Part shown: piece after piece, positions 1 to 8,356 of the stretch | How positions within the stretch are numbered: the first letter of the stretch is position 1 | How the letters are laid out: the number at the start of each line of letters is the position of its first letter | Source: Caecitellus pseudoparvulus | Lineage: Eukaryota > Bigyra: Bicosoecida | DNA length: 64,000 bases | Assembly: GCA_965644315.1 (NCBI GenBank) | Contig: CBFFRQ010000089.1 | Coordinates: forward strand, 682,001-746,000 | Direction of reading: 5' to 3' | The notes under the pieces: model-generated | Database searches by the model: none | What the model was told of the DNA's origin: nothing | What the model saw: only the letters and a program-made list of their open reading frames with translations | Translations under genes and position numbers: made by a program

Positions 1-1645
1 GCCTCAGGGGTAGGCCCCGCCCCAGGGGGGGTCCGTGCGGGGGGGGGCGGTGAGGATGGGCTGACCCGCCCCTCCCCCCGCTCCCCCGACGTGGCCCCCC
101 CTGCCCTGGCGCCGCCCAGGCTGTGCTGGGCGTGACTCGCCCCCCCACCCCCTGCTCCCCCCGTCCAGGCTCCCTGGCGCTGAGGGGCGCTGCAGTGACT
201 GCCGCACTGCGGGCCAGGGGGGACCCAGTGTGCCCCCCCCCTCCTCTCGCCGTGTGCGGCAGGCGCTCCGAGGCGGAGGCGGTGCCGGTCAGGCTGGCGG
301 CATCCCCCGTCAGGGCAGGCGGCAGGGCCAGGGAGGTGGGCGTGCCAGCCATGGCATCTGGCGTCGGGCCCCGGTGGCCGCCCAGGTCCCCCCCCCCCTT
401 GTACTGCGCGAAGGGGTCCCCCGCCCCCCGCTGGGCGGCGATGGAGCGGCGCTGTGCACGGGAGGCAGCGGCGGTGGCCTTGGCGGCGGCGGCCTCCGCT
501 GCGACCTTGGCAGCCGCCTCGGCCGCCACGGCGGCGTCCCTGCGCTTGCCCACCTTGACGAGGATGCGGGTGACTTGCTTGCGCTGCTCGGCGGTTTGGG
601 GGGACGGCACGCCGCAGGGGGCGATGCGCATGTCGTGGAACATCTGCACCCACGCCATGGCGGCCATGGGCGGCAAGCCGTACATGATGCCCAGCATGAG
701 GGACACCACCGTGCCCGTTCGCCCGTGACCGCCCCAGCAGTGCACGTATAGGTTCTCCCCCGCCTTCAGCCGGCGGCAGAGGTCGTAGGCGAGGGACAGC
801 ACCTTGCCATCAGAGACAGTGGCGCAGTCCACGATGGGCAGGTGCACGAAGTCCAGGGAGTCGGGCTTGCGGCCCTCTGGGAAGTAGTCGGCAGGGCACG
901 TCTCCAGCAGCTGCAGCGCGTCAAAGATGTACGGCCTGCGGGTGGGTCGGTTGGCGGGGGCATGCAGAGGGAGGCGCGGGGCGAGGGGCCCACACAGCCA
1001 CTCACCTCAACTTCTCCCCTGATCTCCACTGCTCCTCAGTCACGCCGTGGTGCTGGTACTCGCTCTGCAGGCAGACGAAGGTGGTCACGCCCAGCTCCAG
1101 GATGCTCGTGAGGATTTCGCTGTTCAGCTCGTCCTCCGTCGCACCAGGGTATGCGCCCACCAGCATGCGGGAGGGAATGACCCAATTCGACTCCTCTGTG
1201 GGGCCTGTGCAGCGAAAGGTGTGGCGGGTGCGCCTGGGAAGCTGCGCATGCGGGCCCGCGTTTCACCGTGCCCCATCATGCGGTGTAGGGTCGCCTGCTG
1301 CGCCCCCTGCCGCGAAGACCCCCTCAGAGCAGGCAGGTTGACACCACTATACACAGACACACAGCGTAGGCCGTAGGGCATGCAGCCACCTCGCGCGTGT
1401 GGCGGCGGCCAGCCTCGGCACAGCACGTTTCGGGCACATCGCGTGCGACTTCACGAACCTATGTAGCTGTCTGGGTCGATGGAAACGGGCGCCTCCAGGG
1501 GCGGCACATCTGCATAGTCTGCCAGTGGCTTGACTGGTTCGTCAGGGCGCTGCAGGATGAGGCGGGCCCCTGGGTTGCTGCGCAGCACGCGTTTCAGCGA
1601 CGGGCGCACGGAGGCCGCTTGGCCGGCGCCATGGGCACTGCGCAT
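1..1645 (-). CDS. Dual-specificity/tyrosine phosphatase, 3' end cut by window edge
   Basis: Cysteine-based phosphatase. Reading leftwards, three exons join in frame: 1645-1459 (start ATG), 1204-1006 and 935 to the edge, with introns of 254 and 70 nt ending in CAG and starting GT. The protein contains NWVIPSRMLVGAYPG and then the signature VHCWGGHGRTGTVV at about 765-720, a CX5R P-loop with catalytic Cys and Arg followed by the usual T-G. After the catalytic domain comes an Ala-rich, probably helical stretch with alternating charged residues, then a long Gly/Pro-rich tail still open at base 1. The Trp after the catalytic Cys (HCWGG) is a known variant among small algal and bacterial DSPs. The substrate cannot be told from sequence. 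The start is the first ATG of a frame with phosphatase-like N-terminal residues; an upstream exon is possible. Motif certain, boundaries moderate. Confidence 0.8.
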
Positions 1646-2027
1646 GAAGGCGGCCTGCGCTCAGGGCACCGTGCAGGGGAGGAACAGAGGAGGAGCCAGG
1701 CGGAACAAGTCAACTCTGGAGCATGCCCTGCGAGCAACCGAGCGTCAGGCACGCCATTCAGGGGAACTGAGCCGAATCGGTGCCTGGTTTTTGCGGCAGG
1801 AGGGTGTGTGTTTGAAGGGAAAACTAAGCCCAGACCCCGAGTGGACCATGCACCCACATCCAGCCAGCAGACTGTGTCCCGCCAGGAAAAATGAGGGTGA
1901 AGCCGAAGCTTGGCATCTCTGACTCGCTCCAGCTTTCTTTTCCGCCTCCGAGGCGTTGGTATTTGCGCGTTCATTTGAGCACCCATAGCACTTCGGCTAC
2001 TCATTCAACTACTATTTCTCGCTTGCC
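1646..2027. other. Intergenic region between divergent genes
   Basis: 382 bases between the phosphatase start (-) and the first repeat unit (+). I see no conserved protein, tRNA or repeat. The right part (about 1960-2035) is relatively AT-rich and ends in a pyrimidine-rich stretch closed by GGCAG, which could be a 3' splice site in front of the repeat unit. Confidence 0.4.
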
Positions 2028-2297
2028 TTGGCAGATGCACGAACTCTTACTCTTTGTGAGGGCTTTGTCTCAGTTCCACATGCTGCCCAAGTGCCGGTAC
2101 TTCAGGGGGCGAGCAGCGAAGCTGGGCAGCGCAAACGCACCCACTCGACCACACAGGGACCGCAGGGACGTCCGGGAAGCTACCTTCACACCTTTCTTGC
2201 TGAGATGCCGGACACCCCATCGTGAGGGGGGTATCTGTATCCCCTGTGTGGACCCCCCGCTCAGGCCATCCCCCACTCCGCTCCGGCCGGCAAGCAC

Positions 2298-2760
2298 ATG
2301 AAGCCGCAGCAGCAGCCCAAGCGGCACCAGGCGCTGGAGTCCCTCCTGAGTATGAGGGGGGCAGACTTGTCAACAGTGTTGGCCTCCATGTTACAGGCTG
2401 CTGAACGATCTCGGAACGTGGCCCCCCTGGCGCTGGGCGTCTCTACAGCCCTGCCTTTCCAGCTGCTCAGCCTGGTGGGGCAGGCACTGAAGTAGCAGCA
2501 GCACGTGGGGGGGCTGCCGCCTGGTGGCCACTTTGACGACTTTCGAGGCGTCGCTCCGCGCCTGTGCCAGCTGGTGGACAAGCCAGCTGTGACGACTGCT
2601 GACAAGCTGCGCCTGGGCGGCGCCCACATACTTACCGTGGCCTTCACGCCAGACGGCAGCTGCCTGGAGGCGGAGAACAATGAGGGCACTGTGGTGGTGT
2701 GGGAGGCCCTGACACGCGAGTGGAATAGCCGCCTGCCATATCAGGTGGCAGGAGGGGGCG
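2298..2760 (+). pseudogene. SMU1: SMU1-like fragment with in-frame stop (copy 1)
   Basis: Resembles the middle of the spliceosomal WD40 protein SMU1: the end of its N-terminal helical region, the conserved GQALKWQQH...LLPPG...LFRG segment and the first WD repeat. Here the frame reads LLSLVGQALK, then TAG at 2493-2495, then QQQHVGGLPPGGHFDDFRG, a WD repeat (VAFTPDG...GTVVVWEAL) and RLPYQV, matching SMU1's KDLKYQ. The TAG falls where SMU1 has Trp (TGG to TAG). Upstream in the same frame is TGA at 2223-2225. Homology stops after one WD repeat, so the propeller is lost. Other genes in the window end in TAG, so the codon is not reassigned. An intron removing the stop cannot be excluded. The SMU1 comparison is from memory of the family. 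Confidence 0.7.
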
Positions 2761-2996
2761 ACGCGCCTGCCAACTGCTTCCATTGTGTCACTGCCAGCCA
2801 CATCGTGGTGGTTGGCAGCCTTGACTGCTGCACGCAAAATCCACTCCCGCTCACATGCCAAACGCAAGCCTCATACCATATTCGCCAGTTGATGCACTGC
2901 AGACTCGCCAGTACCGCCTGCTTCAGCCTAGGCTATGTGCCAGCCTCGCGTTTCGCGTGCTGCTGCGGAATTTGGGCTGGCAACGCAGCCTCTGCA

Positions 2997-4385
2997 ATGG
3001 CTGCCGAGTGCGCAGACGAAGGCGAGTCACACCCCTTCCTCCAGGAGTACATGGATTCTTTGATATCATCCGAAGACATTCTCCTGGAAAGCGCTCAGGC
3101 GCCTGTGCACGTCCCGGGCAGCTGGCGCAATCAGTTGGAGAGCATTCTGGGCGAAGTCCGAGTCAAGGAGCTGCCATGTCGTGTGCACAACGACATTCTG
3201 CGTGCACTTCCTGCAACAGTATGTGTGCTGGATGCACCTCTCCACTCTTCAAGCTCGGGGAGCGAGTCAGTCGTTCTCCCCGAGCAGGGAGCAGCGGCGG
3301 CTTTGCAAGCCAAGCTTCTGGGCAGGGCTGCTGACGCCACAGGGTGTCTCCTCGTCCCGCACTGCCACCCAGCGGTGACGCACGTGCAGCTGGCCTTGGC
3401 CTGTTGCCATGCATTTCTGCAGCTGGTGAAGGGAATCAAAGCCGTGATCTCTGCATACGGCGTGCGTGACAGCGTTCAGAAACGCGCAGTGCTGCAGAAC
3501 CACCAGAGGGTTGTGGTGGACCTACTGAACGAAGTCATGACCTGGGCCAGCGAGTGCTTGTCCGACGAGTGCCCTGACAGCACGTGGGGTGGGATTGAGC
3601 TGGAGGACGACCACGCGAAAGCCATCCTTGATTGGGTTGTAGGTCTGCCCATCGTCTGCGCTTGGCCACTGCCCCAGCCTGTGTGGAGGCAGGGTGCGGT
3701 GGAGTGCATTGCCGATGATGTGGTGAAGCCCTCCGATAACTCTGGCATGCTGTGCTTTGATGTCCTCATGAACGCGGCGAACGAGGGACTGGGTCTGGAG
3801 CCTGCCCACCTTGCCGAGGTGCTCGCTATCAGATCTGAAGCGTTGGCTCCACGGCTGCCACTGAACTGGGTCGTGCACCAGCGGAGCAAGTACGAGCTCC
3901 GGCCATCACGAGTGCTCCTGCATGTGCTGTGGGCACAGCGCAGCAGGGAGTTTGTGGTCGGCTTAACTCATCGTGTCCGCTTGCCTTCAACTCTCCCGCG
4001 GGGCACTGCACTGGACCCGGACAGCATGTTCACACGCCTGATGAGTCTACGTGGGGTATTCGAGTGGCTGAGGTTGACACCATTCAACTTGAAAAAAGCC
4101 GTGCACCGTTCCACGCTGCTGTATCTCGAGCCACCTAGCAGTGAAATGACCGGCGCAGGCTGGGACAAGGAAGCGGATCTGGGTGGCGACGGCGACCTTG
4201 CTCTTGGTGCCCCTGACTTTCAGGAAGAGTATGCCCGCCTCATGGTCGTCTGCACGAGCCGTGCACTCCTCATGGTTGATGTGCACTGGGAAGCTGTGCC
4301 AATCAGTGAGAAGCGGGCAAGCGCATCAGCTGGCCGGTGGAGCGGTGAGAGGGCGCAAGAAGGTCGTGGTTGTGAAATTCAATGA
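2997..4385 (+). CDS. Conserved protein of unknown family (repeat unit, copy 1)
   Basis: 462 codons from ATG 2997 to TGA 4383-4385. I do not recognise the family. It starts MAAECADEGESHPFLQEYMD and has no signal peptide or membrane segment. The second copy (54920-56296) is intact and collinear, with roughly 60% identity by eye. The strongest blocks are LPEQGAAAALQAKLL, LLVPHCHPAVTHVQLALACC, SDECPDS-WGG, DHAKAILDWVVGLPIVC and RPSR-LLHVLW; Cys and His are frequent. The frame is also open upstream to 2496 and takes in the SMU1-like WD repeat, so a fusion protein starting earlier is possible. The intact frame despite divergence suggests past or present selection at the protein level. Confidence 0.65.
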   Translation: MAAECADEGESHPFLQEYMDSLISSEDILLESAQAPVHVPGSWRNQLESILGEVRVKELPCRVHNDILRALPATVCVLDAPLHSSSSGSESVVLPEQGAAAALQAKLLGRAADATGCLLVPHCHPAVTHVQLALACCHAFLQLVKGIKAVISAYGVRDSVQKRAVLQNHQRVVVDLLNEVMTWASECLSDECPDSTWGGIELEDDHAKAILDWVVGLPIVCAWPLPQPVWRQGAVECIADDVVKPSDNSGMLCFDVLMNAANEGLGLEPAHLAEVLAIRSEALAPRLPLNWVVHQRSKYELRPSRVLLHVLWAQRSREFVVGLTHRVRLPSTLPRGTALDPDSMFTRLMSLRGVFEWLRLTPFNLKKAVHRSTLLYLEPPSSEMTGAGWDKEADLGGDGDLALGAPDFQEEYARLMVVCTSRALLMVDVHWEAVPISEKRASASAGRWSGERAQEGRGCEIQ

Positions 4386-5321
4386 ACGAGGCGAAGGATT
4401 CATTCTCGTGATTGTGCAGGCTTGGCAGGCAAGTCCGTTTGTGGCTGTCTTTGTGGTGTGTGGGCAGGGGAGCGCCCAAGCGGCCGGACACGGCTCCCGT
4501 TGCGGTCCTTGCGGCGAGAGGCAGCACTTGTAGCACCATCAAGTGTAGAGCTCGCCTGCACGGCAGATCTTCTGCGGAGGTCTTGACCAGCCTGGCCTGA
4601 GGCTTGTAGTTCTTGCCCGTGTGTGGCGGTTTCACTCTGCTCAGCAGAGTCAGTCGGATCGAGTCGCACGCCGCACCGTTGGCAGGCATCAGCGCAGCAT
4701 TCGCTCCCAAGCAGCGTATTGCAGGAAGAAAGCAGCAGCACTGATAGCAACAGCAGCTGCTGTGGGCAACGCGTGAGAGGTCCCTTTGTGAACGAAGCTG
4801 CCGGTGGCGCGATCCTTGTCGTGCCACCTAGTCTACCCTTCGTGGGTAGCTATCAGCGCATGAAAGCGTCCGATGCAGGCGGACGGAGGTACAATGCGAT
4901 TCTTGGCAAGCTGAATTCGCTGCTGATTTTTGCTCTGTGCAGCCAGGGAAGGCGGGGGAATCGCCTTGCAGAGGCCCCCTGGTGCTCCGACGGTGTTCTC
5001 TCTCCAAAGCGCACTACTTCAGAGGCAACGACGCAACAAGACAGTTTGTAGCCAAGGATCGCTGCGGTGGACTACAAGAAGTCACCCCTTAAGGCCCTTG
5101 AGGGGGGTAAAGGAGCTGGCCGAAGGCTTAGCGCTGGGTGTCTGGGGAAGAGATGGCCGAAGGCCCCTCCAGCCAGACACGCGGGGGGGTTGTGGAGCTG
5201 GGCACATTTCAGGTCCCTCCCGCCACATCAAAAGTTCTCGACACAGAAACAGAAAAGCCCCACCTCCCATATTCTGCACCTTGGCTGTGCCGGGACAGGT
5301 TGCTTTTTTCACACGTGCACC
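4386..5321. other. Long intergenic region with a small hairpin
   Basis: 936 bases between the repeat-unit ORF and GRWD1. Only overlapping non-conserved frames are present. The first few tens of bases still align with the flank of the second unit. A perfect 6-bp stem, CTACCC/GGGTAG with a 5-nt loop, lies at 4833-4849. Otherwise I see nothing here; it should contain the 3' end of the upstream transcript and the GRWD1 promoter. Confidence 0.4.
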
Positions 5322-7214
5322 ATGAAGCGGCGCGGTGGCAGGAAGTCGCACAGGCCGGGCGCTGGTGAACGGTTGGGCGGCGGGGTGAAGCGGCGCGCAG
5401 AGCCTGGCATGCCCAGTGAGGCAACCAGCTCCGGGGTGCCGCCGAGCATGGCAGCAGCTGCAGCAGCCGAGGGCGGGGCAGGCATGGAGCCTGACGAGCT
5501 GGAGTTCGAGGACCCCTTCATTGACGAGGAGGACGCCGACGAGGATGGGCAGGTGATCGAAGAGGACCACGTGTTTGCTGACGACCCAGACAAGCTGAAC
5601 ATCGACCTCAGTGAAGGCACTGATGGGGCTGTGGTGAAGGTGCGATGCCTACGCACGTGGGAGCGCAGGGAGCCCGCCGTGCGGCAGCCGTGAGCACGCG
5701 ATTGTTGCGCAGGTGTTCCGTCCAGGCATTGACGTTGTGCCCGAGGGCGACAAGCTGGAGTACTCTGCGGAGGCTTACGTCATGTACCATGCCATGAGCG
5801 CGGACTGGCCGTGCTTGAGTGTGGATGTCGTGCCCGACTTGCTCGGCATGGCCCGTACAAAGGTGAGGGGGAAGGCTGAACCCGCTTCCCACGCCAGCGC
5901 TCACTCAAGCCACCCGCCTGCTCTTGCAGATGCCCCTCACGACGTTTTTCGTCGCCGGAACGCAAGCCGATGCACCAAAGAACAACTCACTTTTGGTGCT
6001 CAAGGCCTCCAACCTTGTGCGCACGCAGCACGATGAAGGTGAGGCGGCGAGCTAGGGGGAGCAATTTCCGCACGCGCCTCACCGTCTTCCCCCTCACGCT
6101 TGCAGATGAGGATGTTGTGGACTTGGACGAGGAGGATGACCCGGTACTGGAGATCCAGAGCATTCCCCACTACGGCGGTATCAACCGTGTGCGGGTCATG
6201 CCGCAGGCTCCCCACGTTGTGTCGGTGTGGTCCGACCAGGGCGTTGTGGAGCTGTTCGACATCCGGCACCGCCTGAGCACGCTGGACATTGGCGCCGCCA
6301 ATGCCTTCCCGCCCCCCACAGGGTACCAGCCTGGCGCACCTGCCCCCAAGGACCCCGTGTTCGTCTTCTCCGGGCACGCGTCCGAGGGCTTCGCGATGGG
6401 GTGGTCCCCTGTCACGCCCGGGCGCCTGGCGACGGGGGACTGTGCCAGGTTCATGTACGTGTGGGACGCCGAGGCTGGCAGCGCCGTGACGGGGCTGGGG
6501 TCTGGCCCTCCCAAGTGGTCCTGGGCCGTGTCCAACGTGCCGTACACCGGGCACACGGCATCTGTGGAGGACATTTCTTGGTCCCCCACGGAGGCCACGG
6601 TGCTGGCTTCCTGCGGCGTGGACGGCACGGTGCGCATTTGGGACACACGTGACGCGTCCAAGTCCCAGCTGCACGTGCAGGTGTCGGATGTGGACGTCAA
6701 CGTCATCGACTGGAACTCGGCTCGGGCGCCCTTCCTGCTGGCGGCGGGGGCTGACAACGGCGAGTTCACCGTGTGGGACCTGCGCATGGTGAAGGCGCAG
6801 GGGGCCGCCGCGAACTTCGCTGCCAAGTACTCCTGGCACACGGAGGCCATCTCCAGCATTCGGTGGGACCCCCATGACGAGAGCGTGCTGGCAGTGGCTG
6901 CCGCCGACAACACCGTCACCGTGTGGGACCTGAGCATGGAGGCGGACACAGAGCAGGCGCTGGCGGGGACACTGGGCGCTGCTGCAGCGGCGCAGGGCGG
7001 CAGTGGTGGCGCTGCCACAGATGGGCTGGATACCCTGCCTCCCCAGCTGCTATTCGTGCACCAGGGCCAGAGCGACCTGCGCGAAGTGACCTTCCATCCT
7101 CAAGTGCCCGGCATGCTGCTGTCCACGGCAGGGGACGGCTTCAACCTGTGGAAGCCGGACATTGACGTGACGGCCGAGCCAGACGAGGAAGGTGACACCA
7201 CCCTCGTGCCATGA
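5322..7214 (+). CDS. GRWD1: Glutamate-rich WD repeat protein (GRWD1/Rrb1-like)
   Basis: Histone-binding-type WD40 protein; GRWD1/Rrb1 acts in the nucleus as a chaperone for ribosomal protein L3 during 60S assembly. Four exons: 5322-5639, 5713-5862, 5930-6038 and 6106-7214, total 561 aa. Introns are 73, 67 and 67 nt, GT-AG, and the joins keep frame (phases 0, 0, 1). Features in order: basic start (MKRRGGRKSHRPGAG), an acidic stretch (about 55-100), the RBBP4/GRWD N-terminal helix motif AYVMYHAMSADWPCLSVD (about 122-139), a second acidic patch (DEDVVDLDEEDD) and WD repeats to the end, including GTVRIWDTRD, GEFTVWDLRM and NTVTVWDLS. It is somewhat longer than animal GRWD1 because of the N-terminus. 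Its stop lies 31 nt from the stop of the convergent TRAP-gamma gene. The third intron carries a GCAATTTCCGC element. Confidence 0.9.
6061..6071 (+). other. GCAATTTCCGC element, GRWD1 intron 3
   Basis: Exact 11-mer lying inside a 67-nt intron, 34 nt before the acceptor AG. Distance suits a branch-region or splicing-enhancer role; this is inference. Confidence 0.55.
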
Positions 7215-7245
7215 CGCTGCTAAGTGTGCATTGCTGGGTGACGGT

Positions 7246-8025
7246 TCAAATGTGCCCCTGAGCGTGTGCCAGCTGCAGCAGGGGAGTGGCCAGCGTGCCT
7301 GCAGCGTACACCACCGTGGGGTAGTCCGCGGCAAAGCCCTTCAAGAGGTAGAAGCTGAAGAAGTAAAATCCACCCAGGAAGATGGCGTTCTGCACCGCCA
7401 TGGCGTACATGACTGCCTCGTTGGAGCGCTTGGCACCCTCCTCAGCGGCCTCGGCATCGGACGCGCCAGCCACGCCCCGCTCAGCGTTGATGGCGTCCAG
7501 CTTCACCGCAGCACAGGCCTCCGTGGACTTGAACAGCAGGAAGGTTGTCGTGGCGATGCCCGCGAGGAACACCACAGCATCCTGCGAGTGGCGGGTGGTG
7601 GGGTGCAAGGCTGCGGTGGAGCAGGCACTGTGCCGGCGGCCGCCCACGCACGTCAGCAATGTTCATGCCAAACAGCGCGCTGCAGAACATGTACACTGGG
7701 ATGCATGCGGTGAACAGTGCCGAGACAGCGACCAGCAGGGCTGCGCAGGCGGGCAGGGGAGCAGTCAGTGCGGCGTGGCGGCGCGTGCACTGCACCAGCA
7801 CCTTCCGCACTCGACACAAAGGAGCCAGAGCTGGAGCGCTCCACAGCCTTGTTCTTGGCAATGGCCGCATCCAGCAGCTGCTCATCCTCCATATCGGCTT
7901 GGCTGCGAGGGGTGCGAGGGCACACCGTGGGCGAGGGGCAGCATGCTGGCACACTCTGGCATCGCGTCGCTGCAGCGGTACGCGTGTGCCGCTCCAGTCA
8001 CGCACCTCTTCTTGGACTTGGCCAT
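7246..8025 (-). CDS. SSR3: Translocon-associated protein subunit gamma (TRAP-gamma/SSR3)
   Basis: Subunit of the ER TRAP complex, which assists protein translocation at the Sec61 channel. Four exons on the minus strand, 8025-8006, 7902-7802, 7740-7652 and 7581-7246, give 181 aa, close to the family's usual 185. Start MAKSKKSQADMEDEQLLDA is followed by hydrophobic segments LLVAVSALFTACIPVYMFC and VVFLAGIATTTFLLF, a charged loop (ACAAVKLDAINAERG) and the C-terminal pair AVQNAIFLGGFYFFSFYLL and PTVVYAAGTLATPLLQL. This four-helix layout with a polar middle loop fits TRAP-gamma. The second donor was placed at GAAG|GT to keep frame. The gene is tail to tail with GRWD1 and head to head with the cysteinyl-tRNA synthetase. 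Confidence 0.8.
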
Positions 8026-8356
8026 GGCTGACAGCGGCAGGGTGGGAAGGCAGGGAGGGGCACGTGGGGGACCACTTGGCTGCTCGCAAGCATGCGCCTG
8101 TCTGTGGTTTGGCTGGCTGAATGGTTGTGGAGCTGGGTAGCGGCTGCACGTGTGGAGAGTTGGCGTCCGTCTTCAGCCCGCTCTGCTGCAAGCAATGTAG
8201 GAGGCTGCAAGCTGGCGGCCGCTCGGCACAAATCAGCAACTTCAACATTTCAGAGCATACTACGTGCAGACACGGCTGGACCCTGCTGGCACCTTGTGCC
8301 CGCTGTGTGGCCGCCGACTGGCTGCTCGTGGGCTCGAGGGTGGCAATTTCCGCAGC
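8026..8356. promoter_or_regulatory. Divergent promoter region, TRAP-gamma / CysRS
   Basis: 331 bases between two divergent ATGs. Both promoters must lie here or overlap the genes. No TATA box is evident. The GCAATTTCCGC element at 8343-8353 sits just before the CysRS ATG. Confidence 0.4.
8343..8353 (+). other. GCAATTTCCGC element, CysRS leader
   Basis: Exact 11-mer shared with 6061-6071, 10628-10638 and 57084-57094. It lies 3 nt upstream of the upstream CysRS ATG. A CAG follows at 8360-8362, so it may belong to a 5' leader intron. Function unknown. Confidence 0.5.

Larger units (their letters stand above)
2036..4420 (+). repeat. Dispersed chimeric repeat unit, copy 1
   Basis: A unit of about 2.4 kb that recurs at 53949-56340 in the same orientation. 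Collinear segments in order: a short 5' leader ORF ending in GSYLHTFLAEMPDTPS; a SMU1-like fragment; a linker of about 230 nt; an ORF of about 460 codons of unknown family; and 3' flank that still aligns for some 35 nt past the stop codon. Long identical nucleotide words are shared, for example around 2890-3000 and 3585-3650. I find no terminal inverted repeats or target-site duplications by eye. The unit could be a dispersed gene duplicate or a mobile element carrying captured host sequence; the sequence here does not decide. Confidence 0.75.

Noticed and set aside
1594-2004. Minus-strand frame of 136 codons as an N-terminal extension of the phosphatase
   Set aside because: Different frame from the phosphatase exon, and no conserved residues.
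2493-2495. TAG as a reassigned sense codon
   Set aside because: CysRS, PUS7, DAHP synthase and the histidine kinase all end at TAG exactly where their families end.
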